Of a stretch of DNA of 64,000 bases, positions 42,039-50,847 are shown one piece after another; the first letter of the stretch is position 1, and each line of letters begins with the position of its first letter. A program made the translations under genes and the position numbers. Origin of the DNA: Paenibacillus pedocola (GTDB lineage Bacteria > Bacillota > Bacilli > Paenibacillales > Paenibacillaceae); the NCBI RefSeq assembly GCF_031599675.1, contig NZ_CP134223.1:558001-622000 (forward strand). The letters run 5' to 3'. A model generated the notes under the pieces. That model saw nothing but the letters and a program-made list of their open reading frames with translations. It was not told the origin of the DNA and made no database searches.

Positions 42039-42416
42039 ATGAAGATAACCCTATTGAAGCATGGGATCAGGAAGAATGAGGTATGGTTTGCTGCCGACTG
42101 CGGTGAGGGCAGGGGAATCTGGGGCGGCGGGTCTTTGCCGGAGCCCGGAGCTGTGCTTGAGGCGGAATTTGAGCTGCCTGCGCTTATTATGCGCTGGGTA
42201 GATCTGGTTCCGGTCAATAGCAGTGACTGCGGGATACGCATCGACGGGGAACAGGTGATATTAACCGGTATACTGGAGAATATTGAGGCGGACGGAACGG
42301 GATATCTGCGGCTTGGGCCGGAACTGATCATGTTCGAATGCCTGGGTGAACCGATGGCACTGGGCGGCTGGGTGGAGATACGGACCCGGGAGCTGGCGGT
42401 CTATCCGGTGATTTAA
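42039..42416 (+). CDS. hypothetical protein, 125 aa
   Basis: Not recognised. The protein begins MKITLLKHGIRKNEVWFAAD, is predicted beta-rich, and has two Cys (ADCGEGRG and SSDCGIRI) without a clear metal motif. The start has AGAAGCGGGG upstream. It follows mtnE by 44 bp on the same strand and may be in its operon. No membrane or signal segments are visible. Confidence 0.65.
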   Translation: MKITLLKHGIRKNEVWFAADCGEGRGIWGGGSLPEPGAVLEAEFELPALIMRWVDLVPVNSSDCGIRIDGEQVILTGILENIEADGTGYLRLGPELIMFECLGEPMALGGWVEIRTRELAVYPVI

Positions 42417-42534
42417 TAAGCGGAGCGAAAGCTGCTGCAAGCTTATAATTATTGCATCTGCATAGCCACTCCTGAAAAAATAGGCTAAGATAAAACAACA
42501 GGTTTGAAGTACAGCTATAAGGAGCAGAAGTCCA

Positions 42535-42861
42535 ATGAACAGCGATATTCAACAATTTAAGACGGAATTTTTTAAGGCGCTGGCTCATCCGATGCGGATC
42601 CGCATCCTGGAACTGCTGAGCGAAGGCGAGAAGAATGTGAATGAGCTGCAGGCGATTCTCGGTTCGGAAGGCTCTGCGGTATCCCAGCAGCTGGCCGTCC
42701 TCCGTGCCAAGAATGTGGTAGCCAGCGTCAAGGAAGGGACAACGGTGATTTACTCTCTGCGTGATCCCCTGATTAAGGACCTGCTGGCGGTGGCCAGACA
42801 GATCTTCGATAACCATCTCGTGAATGCTATATCCCTCCTGGAGGGCATCCGCAGCGAATAA
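42535..42861 (+). CDS. ArsR/SmtB-family regulator
   Basis: This 108-residue protein has a winged HTH: FFKALAHPMRIRILELLSEG, NVNELQAILGSEGSAVSQQ, LAVLRAKNVVASVKEGTTVI. No Cys is present, so the usual metal-binding site of ArsR/SmtB is absent; the signal must be non-thiol. It sits 105 bp upstream of the SulP transporter, which it likely controls. RBS AAGGAGC precedes ATG. Confidence 0.92.
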   Translation: MNSDIQQFKTEFFKALAHPMRIRILELLSEGEKNVNELQAILGSEGSAVSQQLAVLRAKNVVASVKEGTTVIYSLRDPLIKDLLAVARQIFDNHLVNAISLLEGIRSE

Positions 42862-42887
42862 AATCCGCCCTCAGGAGGGTGGATTTT
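42861..42887 (+). terminator. hairpin after arsR-type gene
   Basis: An 11-bp stem with one wobble (42861-42871 with 42876-42886) has a CAGG loop and a weak T tail. It ends the arsR message immediately upstream of the sulP promoter. Confidence 0.6.
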
Positions 42888-42890
42888 CCG

Positions 42891-42919
42891 TTGACAAGAA
42901 CGGCAGGCAGGAGTATTGT
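42891..42919 (+). promoter_or_regulatory. promoter of sulP gene
   Basis: TTGACA (42891-42896) and TATTGT (42914-42919) are 17 bp apart. An AAATA-N6-TATTT inverted repeat at 42933-42948 lies just downstream, a likely ArsR operator. Confidence 0.75.
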
Positions 42920-42965
42920 TGCTCATATATTCAAATAATCAGATATTTAAAGAAAAGAAGGTTAG

Positions 42966-44747
42966 ATGATGACAGGGTGGGGCCGTTTTCAAGGCTACAA
43001 CATTGCTTCTCTGCGGAAGGATATCATTTCAGGGACAATCGTCGGCGTTATTGCCATCCCGCTCGGGATGGCATTTGCTATTGCGTCCGGTGTAAAACCG
43101 GAGTATGGAATCTATACGACCATAGTAGCCGGGATACTGATCTCCTTATTCGGCGGCTCGAAATTTCAGATTGGCGGACCGACAGGCGCGTTCATTCCGA
43201 TTCTATTCGCAATCGCCATGGAATACGGCTATGAGAATCTGCTGATTGCAGGGATGATGGCCGGAGTTATTCTAGTAGTTATGGGCCTCTTAAGGCTTGG
43301 GGTTCTGATAAAATTTATTCCGAAGCCGGTAACCATCGGCTTTACAGCCGGGATTGCCGTCATTATCTTTACCGGGCAGATCGGGAATTTCCTCGGGCTT
43401 AAGGGAATTAAACGCCATGAAGCCTTCATCGACAATATGAAGGAACTTGGCATGCATATCTCAACGGTGAACCTGTATAGTGTGCTGACCGCTGCAATAT
43501 GCTTTGCGGTAGTCGTGCTGGGGCTGCGCTTTGCCCCCAAGATACCGGGATCACTGGTCGGGCTGCTGTGTGCCAGCGTGGTTGCGGCGTTGTTCTTTAG
43601 CGGTAAAGTCACTACCATCGGCTCCGCTTACGGCGATATTCCGAACACGCTGCCGAGCTTTCACTTTCCGGTGATCACCTGGGAGCGGATCAGGCATCTG
43701 CTCCGGCCGGCGTTTGTGATCGCCATGCTGGGTGCGATTGAATCGCTGCTGTCGGCGGTGGTTGCCGACGGAATGTCCGGCAGCCGCCATAACAGCAACC
43801 GGGAACTGATCGGCCAGGGCATCGCGAATATTGCCGCGCCGATGTTCGGGGGAATCCCGGCGACAGGCGCGATAGCCAGAACGGCAACGAATATCCGCAG
43901 CGGGGCCGCTTCTCCGCTGTCAGGTGTGATTCACGGCGTTGTAGTGTTCCTTATTCTATTGTTGTTTGCACCGTATGCCTCCAGCATTCCGCTTGCAGCC
44001 ATGGCGCCGATCCTGATGGTGGTTGCCTGGAATATGAGCGAGCGCAAGCAGTTCCTGCAGCTGCTGAAGCTGGGAACGGGGGATTCCCTTGTACTGGCCA
44101 TTACCTTCCTCTTGACGGTATTCGCGGATTTAACGGTAGCCGTGGAAGTAGGGCTGGTATTGGCCGTAATCCTGTTCGTCAAACGGATGGGTGAGACCCA
44201 TCTGGTCGCCAAGGTACTGCCTGATCCTGCATCGGTGAAGGTAGCGGCGCATATGGTGACAGACAGCCATGATTGCCCGCAGATCGGAATTTATAATGTG
44301 GAGGGGCCATTGTTTTTCGGGGCGGCTTACAGGTTTAATGATACGATGCCGGAGCTTGGCCCCGGCCAGGCGAAGCTTATTATCCTTCGTATGGGCAAGG
44401 TGCCGTTTATCGACACCACGGGTGAGGCCAATCTGGCGGAGCTTGTGAAACAGCTGCAGGCAGATGGGGGCAAGCTGATGATTACCGGTGCCCAGCCCCA
44501 GCCGTATGATCTGCTGAAGAGAACAGGCCTGTACGACAAAATCGGAGCCGAGCATTTCTTTGACCACACTGGAGATGCCATCAATGCAGCACTGGGAATG
44601 ATCCATACAGACCGCTGCGCAGGCTGCAGACATGCCGCGTTCCGGGAATGCGGAGCGTTATCCGGAATGGAGGAAGTGCCGGGCAGAGGCGTCTTCAAAG
44701 GCAGAAAGCCGGCAGTCGCGGGTAAGCTCAGCAGCGGTATCCAGTAG
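42966..44747 (+). CDS. SulP-family inorganic anion transporter
   Basis: This 593-residue protein has about 10-12 membrane spans with the SulP motif IVGVIAIPLGMAFAIASGVKP near the N terminus and IGGPTGAFIPILF, then a STAS domain (about 440-550: PLFFGAAYRFNDTM, IILRMGKVPFIDTTGEANL). The ligand may be sulfate, bicarbonate or another anion, which cannot be determined. It is preceded by an ArsR gene and its own promoter. ATG 42966 and ATG 42969 are adjacent; RBS is AGAAGG. The C-terminal tail holds four Cys (DRCAGCRHAAFRECG), which is unusual for SulP. Confidence 0.93.
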   Translation: MMTGWGRFQGYNIASLRKDIISGTIVGVIAIPLGMAFAIASGVKPEYGIYTTIVAGILISLFGGSKFQIGGPTGAFIPILFAIAMEYGYENLLIAGMMAGVILVVMGLLRLGVLIKFIPKPVTIGFTAGIAVIIFTGQIGNFLGLKGIKRHEAFIDNMKELGMHISTVNLYSVLTAAICFAVVVLGLRFAPKIPGSLVGLLCASVVAALFFSGKVTTIGSAYGDIPNTLPSFHFPVITWERIRHLLRPAFVIAMLGAIESLLSAVVADGMSGSRHNSNRELIGQGIANIAAPMFGGIPATGAIARTATNIRSGAASPLSGVIHGVVVFLILLLFAPYASSIPLAAMAPILMVVAWNMSERKQFLQLLKLGTGDSLVLAITFLLTVFADLTVAVEVGLVLAVILFVKRMGETHLVAKVLPDPASVKVAAHMVTDSHDCPQIGIYNVEGPLFFGAAYRFNDTMPELGPGQAKLIILRMGKVPFIDTTGEANLAELVKQLQADGGKLMITGAQPQPYDLLKRTGLYDKIGAEHFFDHTGDAINAALGMIHTDRCAGCRHAAFRECGALSGMEEVPGRGVFKGRKPAVAGKLSSGIQ

Positions 44748-44771
44748 GGCAGAGCTTCCATAATTTCAAAT

Positions 44772-44817
44772 AAATATAACAGCCCGGGTGCATCCTGATG
44801 CCCGGGCTGTTATATTT
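44772..44817. terminator. strong bidirectional terminator after sulP
   Basis: A perfect 17-bp stem (44772-44788 with 44801-44817), GC-rich inside and AT-rich at its base, has T's on the plus strand. Confidence 0.85.
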
Positions 44818-44894
44818 ATTATGGACTGGTGAATACCCTATTTGTACATAACTAACAGTATTCTATGTAATCTGGATAAGGAGATTGTACCCTG

Positions 44895-45599
44895 ATGAAG
44901 GAACTTAATTATGGCAAGGTATTTATGCTTTTGGCTGGACTGTCCCTGGCTACTCTGGGTGTGTACCGTGTAGTTTCGCTGCGGACCGATACGTTTTATG
45001 ATTTTTTACTCTGGAATTTTTTCCTGGCCTGGATTCCCTTTTTGTTCTCAAGTGCCGCATATATGCTGGATAAGCGGAAGATCGGCGGGCTCCTGCTGCT
45101 GCTGCTGGGGATTGCCTGGCTGCTGTTTTTTCCAAACGCGCCGTATCTGATGACGGACCTCCTGCACCTGACCGCGAGAAAAAGCATCTATATTGTCGGC
45201 GGAGAAGTGCAGAGCCGGTTCTGGTATGATCTGGTTACCTTGCTTCTATTCACCTGGAGCGGCTGGCTGACGGGATTCTTCTCACTGTACCAGTTTCAGA
45301 ACGTGATCTGCCGCAAAAGCAATCTTGTGTTTTCCTGGATTTTTGTATTCGCCGCATGTGCGCTGGGGGGGTATGGCGTGCTGCTTGGCCGGGTATACCG
45401 GCTGAACAGCTGGGATGTATTGACAGACCGCCATCAGCTGTATCAGCTGGTCGAAGACAGCCTGAACCGGCAATCGCTGTTCTTCAGCCTGTTTGTGGCG
45501 GTTGTTCTGCTCGTGATTTATACTACGCTGTACTTCCTGCTGAACGGACTGGGCAGCAGCGGCAGCCGGAGAGCTTATGGCAAAGGCGGCAGAAGCTGA
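44895..45599 (+). CDS. DUF1361 membrane protein
   Basis: This 234-residue protein has about seven hydrophobic segments. The pattern WNFFLAWIPFLFSSAAYML, LLFFPNAPYLMTDLLHL and WDVLTDRHQLYQ fits DUF1361, a membrane family without known function. ATG 44895 has AAGGAG upstream. The 3' end overlaps the convergent alkyltransferase-like gene by 25 bp. Confidence 0.85.
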   Translation: MKELNYGKVFMLLAGLSLATLGVYRVVSLRTDTFYDFLLWNFFLAWIPFLFSSAAYMLDKRKIGGLLLLLLGIAWLLFFPNAPYLMTDLLHLTARKSIYIVGGEVQSRFWYDLVTLLLFTWSGWLTGFFSLYQFQNVICRKSNLVFSWIFVFAACALGGYGVLLGRVYRLNSWDVLTDRHQLYQLVEDSLNRQSLFFSLFVAVVLLVIYTTLYFLLNGLGSSGSRRAYGKGGRS

Positions 45600-45916
45600 T
45601 CCTCCGGGTCAGGCTGCAGATGAAACTGGAACCTATCCAGGTCGATCCCGCCATTGTCTTCAAAGAGAACCCCTTCACCAAGCAGATATAGCTTCTGGAG
45701 GGAGCCGGATTCATCGTCCAGAGCGATTCTTCCTTTGGCGTTGACAACTCTGTGCCAGGGCAGCTTGTATTTGCGGCTCATGGAATGCAGAATCCGCACG
45801 ACCTGTCTGGCGGCTCTCGGGCTTCCGGCAGCACGGGCCACTCCTCCGTAGGTCATCACTTTTCCCTCGGGGATGGCTTGTATAATTGCAATAACCTTCG
45901 CAGTAAATGGTGTCAT
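45575..45916 (-). CDS. alkyltransferase-like protein (ATL, MGMT family)
   Basis: This 113-residue MGMT-fold DNA-binding protein has the HTH and RVI region GKVMTYGGVARAAGSPRAAR. The active motif PCHRV of methyltransferases is replaced by PWHRV: Trp54 takes the place of the Cys alkyl acceptor. Proteins with this swap are the ATL family, which bind O6-alkylguanine and recruit nucleotide excision repair rather than repair it directly. RBS AAAGGAG precedes ATG. Confidence 0.93.
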   Translation of the reverse strand: MTPFTAKVIAIIQAIPEGKVMTYGGVARAAGSPRAARQVVRILHSMSRKYKLPWHRVVNAKGRIALDDESGSLQKLYLLGEGVLFEDNGGIDLDRFQFHLQPDPEDQLLPPLP

Positions 45917-45984
45917 AGGTTCTCCTTTAAGTATCAGCAGCTGTAGTAACTCATTAACTAATTATATCAAAGGATGTGTATGCT

Positions 45985-46494
45985 TTGGGAAAGCTTATCC
46001 CCGGACAACAAGGGATGAGACTGTCGCCTGATCACCCAAAAGGGCTTGGCGGCTGGCTGGTGCTTGTGCAAATCGGGCTATACCTTACGCTTTTCAGAAC
46101 CATTTTAACGATTTTTCAATTTTTCACCAGTACATTTGGCAGTGAGACCTGGGATACGCTGACTACTCCCGGAGGGGTGGATTATCATACCCTGTGGAGG
46201 CCAACGCTGTTGCTTGAAGTGATCGCTAACATCGTGATAGTCCTGCTTGTAGCTTACCTGCTTATACTGCTGTATAACAAAAAATCTGTGTTTCCGCGTT
46301 GGCTGATTTTCTTCTACCTCGGTAATCTGCTTGTGCTAATCGTTGATGCTGTGCTGCTCTCGAATATTCCATCCTCAGACGAGTGGGTCAGCGGCAACAG
46401 AATCCAGGACATTGCGCGTACCCTGCTAACCTGCCTAATCTGGATTACCTATGTTTTACGCTCCAAGAGAGTCCGTAATACGTTTGTCGAATAG
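45985..46494 (+). CDS. DUF2569 membrane protein
   Basis: This is a protein of about 169 residues with four hydrophobic segments. The start GLGGWLVLVQIGLYLTLFR with the C-terminal TLLTCLIWITYVLRSKRVRNTF matches the DUF2569 family, of unknown function. TTG 45985 has AAAGGA nine bases upstream; GTG 45976 sits at the site itself. It is monocistronic and about 150 bp from the germination operon. Confidence 0.8.
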   Translation: MGKLIPGQQGMRLSPDHPKGLGGWLVLVQIGLYLTLFRTILTIFQFFTSTFGSETWDTLTTPGGVDYHTLWRPTLLLEVIANIVIVLLVAYLLILLYNKKSVFPRWLIFFYLGNLLVLIVDAVLLSNIPSSDEWVSGNRIQDIARTLLTCLIWITYVLRSKRVRNTFVE

Positions 46495-46650
46495 ATATGC
46501 CATTATCATTCTTTCGTAAGAAAGCCGCAGCCGCAGCTTTTTTTTTTCGGAGGTGTCCCGGAAGGTTTTCCTCAAGTGCAAAATATTGGCGAATAGGAGT
46601 GAGGATAGCAGGGGATAATCAGGACAAAAGCATGGACAGGAGTGACGGCT

Positions 46651-48198
46651 GTGGCAAATACAAAAATCACAGAAAACAGCGACCGTTCTGCCCTGAAAAT
46701 AGATTCTTCCCAGCCCCTCAGCCGTTCTCTGGATGATATGATGGCGCTGTTCCGGCGGATATTCAGAAATGATGGCACACTAAGAATAAGAGTGATAGAG
46801 AATGCCCGTGACAAGCGTATCCGCTGCGGCATCATCTATGTTGACGGAATGATCGACAGGGATCTGATTCAGAACGGGATTACGAAGCCGGTCATGACCT
46901 ATGAGTTTACCGATGAGGATGGAAGCAATCCGGCTGAGCTCATGGAAACGATCCGTACCCGGGTGATCAACATCAGCGACATTATCACTTCGGAGAAGCT
47001 GGATGAACTTATTGGCGCCGTGGTCGGCGGCAAAACGATTTTTTTCCTGGACGGCTATGCCGGTGCACTGAATATTAATGCTCAGGGCTGGGAGACGCGG
47101 GCAATAGAAGAACCAACAACCGACAAAGCGGTCCGGGGACCAAGGGAGGGCTTTAATGAGTCGCTGCTGACCAATCTGACCCTGATTCGCCGCAGAGTGC
47201 AGAATTCCGATCTGAAGTTTGTGTTTACCGATATCGGTACACGGTCGAAAACCCAAACCTGCATCTGTTATATGGAGAGTCTGGCCTCGCCGGATATTCT
47301 TAAGGAGCTGCAGGGGCGGCTGGCGCGGGTGGAGATAGACCATCTGCTGGATACCGGGTATCTGGCCGAGCTAATCCGCGATGAACCCTACTCTCCTTTT
47401 GAGATGATTGGAAGTACGGAGCGGCCGGATTCAGTTGTCAGCAAAATTATGGAAGGACGGATTGCCCTGCTGATTGAAGGCAGTCCGTTTGCCTTGACCC
47501 TGCCGTATGTATTTGTGGAGAATTTCCAGGCCAGTGAGGATTACTATATCAATTATTCCTTCGCCACGTTTAACCGGCTGCTCCGGGTAATCGGTGCCTT
47601 TATGTCGATCAGCATTCCTGCCGTTTATGTCGCACTGGTGACGTACAGTCAGGAGATGGTGCCTACGCTGCTGCTGCTCAGTATAGCGACTGCACGACTG
47701 TCGGTTCCTTTTCCGACTATTGTTGAGGCGTTTCTCATGCTGACCATCTTTGAGATTCTGCGTGAAGCAGGCGCGCGGATTCCCAATTCGATCGGCCAGG
47801 CGGTCAGCATTGTTGGTGCGCTGGTATTGGGTCAGGCTGCCGTGGATGCGAGGATTGTCAGCGCACCGATGGTCATTGTTGTCGGTCTGACCGGGATCAC
47901 AACGCTGCTCAACCCCCGGCTCACGGGGCCTTTGATTATCGTGCGAATCCTGCTGCTGCTGACAGCTTTCTTCTTCGGGATCTACGGATATTTCTTCGGC
48001 CTGCTGGGACTGGTGATTCATCTGATGAGCCTTCGCTCCTTCGGCGTATCTTATATGCTTGGCGTGGGCTCCATCCGGCCGCAGGACATCAAGGATACGG
48101 CTGTCCGTGCACCCTGGTGGGACATGTATCTGCGTCCGGCGGTCATCAGTGCGCGAAACATGAAGCGGAAGCAGCCTAAGAGACAGGTCAAACGATGA
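46651..48198 (+). CDS. spore germination receptor A subunit
   Basis: This 515-residue GerA-family A subunit has an N-terminal hydrophilic domain (about 1-290) and about five or six membrane segments (about 295-460; RLLRVIGAFMSISIPAVYVA, LLLSIATARLSVPFPTIVEA). The GerA/GerKA motifs include EGSPFALTLPYVFVENFQAS and PNSIGQAVSIVGALVLGQA. GTG 46651 has CAGGAG eight bases upstream; GTG 46642 lies too near. It opens an A-C-D-B operon for nutrient-induced spore germination at the inner spore membrane. Confidence 0.95.
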   Translation: MANTKITENSDRSALKIDSSQPLSRSLDDMMALFRRIFRNDGTLRIRVIENARDKRIRCGIIYVDGMIDRDLIQNGITKPVMTYEFTDEDGSNPAELMETIRTRVINISDIITSEKLDELIGAVVGGKTIFFLDGYAGALNINAQGWETRAIEEPTTDKAVRGPREGFNESLLTNLTLIRRRVQNSDLKFVFTDIGTRSKTQTCICYMESLASPDILKELQGRLARVEIDHLLDTGYLAELIRDEPYSPFEMIGSTERPDSVVSKIMEGRIALLIEGSPFALTLPYVFVENFQASEDYYINYSFATFNRLLRVIGAFMSISIPAVYVALVTYSQEMVPTLLLLSIATARLSVPFPTIVEAFLMLTIFEILREAGARIPNSIGQAVSIVGALVLGQAAVDARIVSAPMVIVVGLTGITTLLNPRLTGPLIIVRILLLLTAFFFGIYGYFFGLLGLVIHLMSLRSFGVSYMLGVGSIRPQDIKDTAVRAPWWDMYLRPAVISARNMKRKQPKRQVKR

Positions 48199-49352
48199 TG
48201 AAGAGCATGTCCAAAATTCTGTCTGCCCTGCTCTCTGCCGCTATGCTGATCAGCCTGTCCGGCTGCTGGAACTATTCGGAGATCGATGATATGTCCATTG
48301 TCGCCGGTGTGGCGATCGACAAGAATAAAAAGGAGAACAACCTGCAGCTAACTGTGGAAATGGTAGATACCCAGGGAGGAATGCAGCAGAGTCAGGCCAG
48401 CTTCAAAATGATCAGCCTCACCGGTAATACGGTATTTGATATTGCCCGCAATATGATCTCTTTGACCGGCAAAAAGCTGTTGTGGAGTCATGCCAGGGTC
48501 ATTATCCTCAGCGAGGAGGTGGCCCGGGAGGGCCTGATTAAAGTCATTGACTGGTACAGCAGGGATACGGAAACCCGGGCGGATGTATTTCTATTTGTAT
48601 CGAGTGAAAAAAATGCCCGCGACGTGCTGAATCTGAACAGCCAGACAAAAACGATCATTTCCTATGAACTGGCCCAGATGATGAATGACGAGACCTTTAC
48701 CAGCACTGCGCCGGTTGTGCAAATCTGGGATTTCATCGACAAGCTCGAGACGGCAGGGAACAATGCGGTAGCGCCGCTGATCGATATTAAGGAGAAGAAC
48801 GGACAAAAAAATGAGCACGTAAACGGAACCGCGGTATTTGTGAGAGACCGGATGGTCGGCAAATTGGATGGGGAAGAAACCAAATATGCTCTTTTTGCCA
48901 AAAACAAAATCAAAGGAGGCGTCCTGGAGGTGGAAAACGCAAAGGGGATTCCCACCTACTCTCTGGAGATTTTATCAAGCCGAACGAAGGTGAAGCCCAA
49001 ATGGGTGGATGGCAGGTTGGAAATGCAGATCCATACGGTCACACATGCTGGACTGGACGAGGCGATGAGTGCTGAGGGATTTGCCGGCGACGAAAGTATT
49101 CAGGCCATTGAGGAACGGGCGGGTGAAGTCCTGCAGCAAAAGATTCTCTCCGTCATCCGTAAGGTGCAGCGGGAATATCATGCCGATATTTTTGGCTTTG
49201 GCGAAATTGTACATGAAGAGATGCCTAAAAGCTGGCGTGGACTTAAGGAGAAGTGGCCCGAGGAATTTACCGGTCTGAACGTGAAGGTCCGTTCGGAAAT
49301 CATCATTCAGAGCACAGCTAAAACATCCAGAACAATTAAGTTAGGAGATTAA
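48195..49352 (+). CDS. Ger(x)C-family spore germination lipoprotein (C subunit)
   Basis: This 385-residue protein has a lipobox LSGC with Cys24, and GVAIDKNKKENNLQLTVEMV early in the mature protein. The C-terminal Ger(x)C domain is of usual length. It is exported and lipid-anchored to the outer face of the inner spore membrane, with the A and B subunits forming the receptor. ATG overlaps the A-subunit stop by four bases (ATGA). Confidence 0.95.
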   Translation: MMKSMSKILSALLSAAMLISLSGCWNYSEIDDMSIVAGVAIDKNKKENNLQLTVEMVDTQGGMQQSQASFKMISLTGNTVFDIARNMISLTGKKLLWSHARVIILSEEVAREGLIKVIDWYSRDTETRADVFLFVSSEKNARDVLNLNSQTKTIISYELAQMMNDETFTSTAPVVQIWDFIDKLETAGNNAVAPLIDIKEKNGQKNEHVNGTAVFVRDRMVGKLDGEETKYALFAKNKIKGGVLEVENAKGIPTYSLEILSSRTKVKPKWVDGRLEMQIHTVTHAGLDEAMSAEGFAGDESIQAIEERAGEVLQQKILSVIRKVQREYHADIFGFGEIVHEEMPKSWRGLKEKWPEEFTGLNVKVRSEIIIQSTAKTSRTIKLGD

Positions 49353-49358
49353 ATACAA

Positions 49359-49562
49359 TTGCCCATTTACATCGTGCTGATTTATGCGGTTATCGTGTTA
49401 TTCGATCCCTACGGGCTGCTGAAGCAAGGGAACAAGCGGGATTTCTATATGTGCTCTGCACTATGCCTTGTTTCCTTTTCCCTGGCCTTTGCGTTATCGA
49501 TGCACTGGGAGATTCCAAGTCCCTCACCGCTGATTGTTCATATAGTTAAAATGTTATTCTAG
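49359..49562 (+). CDS. small two-span protein, GerD-type accessory subunit
   Basis: This 67-residue protein has two hydrophobic segments (IYIVLIYAVIVLFDPYGLL and ALCLVSFSLAFALSMHW). It sits between the C and B subunit genes, TTG start with GGAG upstream. Short two-span 'D' proteins encoded within germinant receptor operons are known in Bacillus and modulate germination. It fits that role by size, topology and place, but the sequence has little in common with the ones I know. Confidence 0.7.
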   Translation: MPIYIVLIYAVIVLFDPYGLLKQGNKRDFYMCSALCLVSFSLAFALSMHWEIPSPSPLIVHIVKMLF

Positions 49563-49588
49563 GATCTGCCTGAAAGGAGGGAGCTGGC

Positions 49589-50695
49589 GTGGGCAAAGAG
49601 ATTATACCGGCTGGACAATCGACCAGCATCGTCATCCTGTTCATTATCGGCAGCTCCCTGTTTATGGGGGCCTCCGGGCAAGCTGGCAACAGCAGTTGGA
49701 TCGCGCTAATCATTGCTATGACACTGTCTGTTCCTCTTATGCTTATCTACGCGAGACTGCATGTGCTTTTTCCGGGAAAAGATCTCTATGATATGCTGAT
49801 CTCTGTGTTCGGGGCTTATGCAGGCAGGGCACTCTCGTGCCTTTACATTTGGTATACCTTGCATTTGGGGGCACTGGTGCTGCGTAATTTCGGGGAATTC
49901 AGCAAAACGGTTGCTTTGACGTCCACGCCAATGATCGCACCGATGCTGATTATCGGTCTGCTCTGTATTTGGGTAGTGAATGCGGGAATGGAGGTGCTTG
50001 GACGAAGCGCCAAATTTCTGCTGCTGTTCACCCTGGCGGTTATTATTGTTGTCCAGCTGCTCTCCGTTCCCAAATATGAAATTCATCATTTGAAGCCGCT
50101 TTTGGACAGCGGGTGGGGACCGGTCTTTACAGATGCCGGGGGCGCGGTTACCTTCCCGTTTGCAGAGATTGTGGTTTTTCTTGGCGCGTTCACCGTTCTT
50201 CCCAAAAAAGGTTCAGCGGCCCGGGTTCTGCTCAGCGGCGTACTCGTTGCGGGGACCATAATTACGGGGATCTCTGTGCGTAATTTGCTTGTGCTGGGTC
50301 CGGATATTTTATCCTCCCTGTATTTTCCTTCCTATGTGGCGGTCAGCCGAATCAATATAGGTGATTTCCTGACCCGGATTGAAGGTTCGGCGGCCATTGT
50401 ATTTGTGACGGCGCTGTTCATCAAGGTGAGTCTCTGCCTGTATGTGTCCTGCAACGGGATTGCGAAAGTATTCCGGCTAAAAAGCTACCGTTCTGTGGTG
50501 CTGCAGATGGGGCTGATCATGGTCTACCTGTCTGATTTTATCTACGTGGACATTATGCAAATGCAGTATTTTGCGTATCATATCTACAAAATTTACGCCC
50601 TTCCCTTTCAGGTGTTTATTCCGCTGACGTTGTGGGTTACGGCTGAGATTATGGCCAAAAGGTCCAGAAGCAAAGCGGCGGCACCGCAGCATTAA
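49589..50695 (+). CDS. spore germination permease (B subunit)
   Basis: This 368-residue protein has about ten membrane spans and belongs to the GerAB/APC-superfamily permeases that bind the germinant. The N terminus GKEIIPAGQSTSIVILFIIG and the C-terminal amphipathic part are typical. GTG 49589 has AAAGGAGGG upstream. It is the last gene of the ger operon, followed by a terminator. Confidence 0.95.
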   Translation: MGKEIIPAGQSTSIVILFIIGSSLFMGASGQAGNSSWIALIIAMTLSVPLMLIYARLHVLFPGKDLYDMLISVFGAYAGRALSCLYIWYTLHLGALVLRNFGEFSKTVALTSTPMIAPMLIIGLLCIWVVNAGMEVLGRSAKFLLLFTLAVIIVVQLLSVPKYEIHHLKPLLDSGWGPVFTDAGGAVTFPFAEIVVFLGAFTVLPKKGSAARVLLSGVLVAGTIITGISVRNLLVLGPDILSSLYFPSYVAVSRINIGDFLTRIEGSAAIVFVTALFIKVSLCLYVSCNGIAKVFRLKSYRSVVLQMGLIMVYLSDFIYVDIMQMQYFAYHIYKIYALPFQVFIPLTLWVTAEIMAKRSRSKAAAPQH

Positions 50696-50715
50696 CAGGG
50701 CGTAAGAAGAATCAC

Positions 50716-50749
50716 AACTTCCTGGACATTACTTACAGGGAGTTTTTTT
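50716..50749 (+). terminator. terminator of the ger operon
   Basis: A 9-bp stem (AACTTCCTG with CAGGGAGTT, one wobble; 50716-50724 with 50736-50744) is followed by a seven-T run. Confidence 0.75.
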
Positions 50750-50847
50750 GACATTTCCAACCGTTGCCGAAGATCGTTATAATGGTAAACATAGCAGATG
50801 CCTTTGCAGGCTGTTTGCAGCATGAACGTTGGAGAGGAGGAAGCCTA

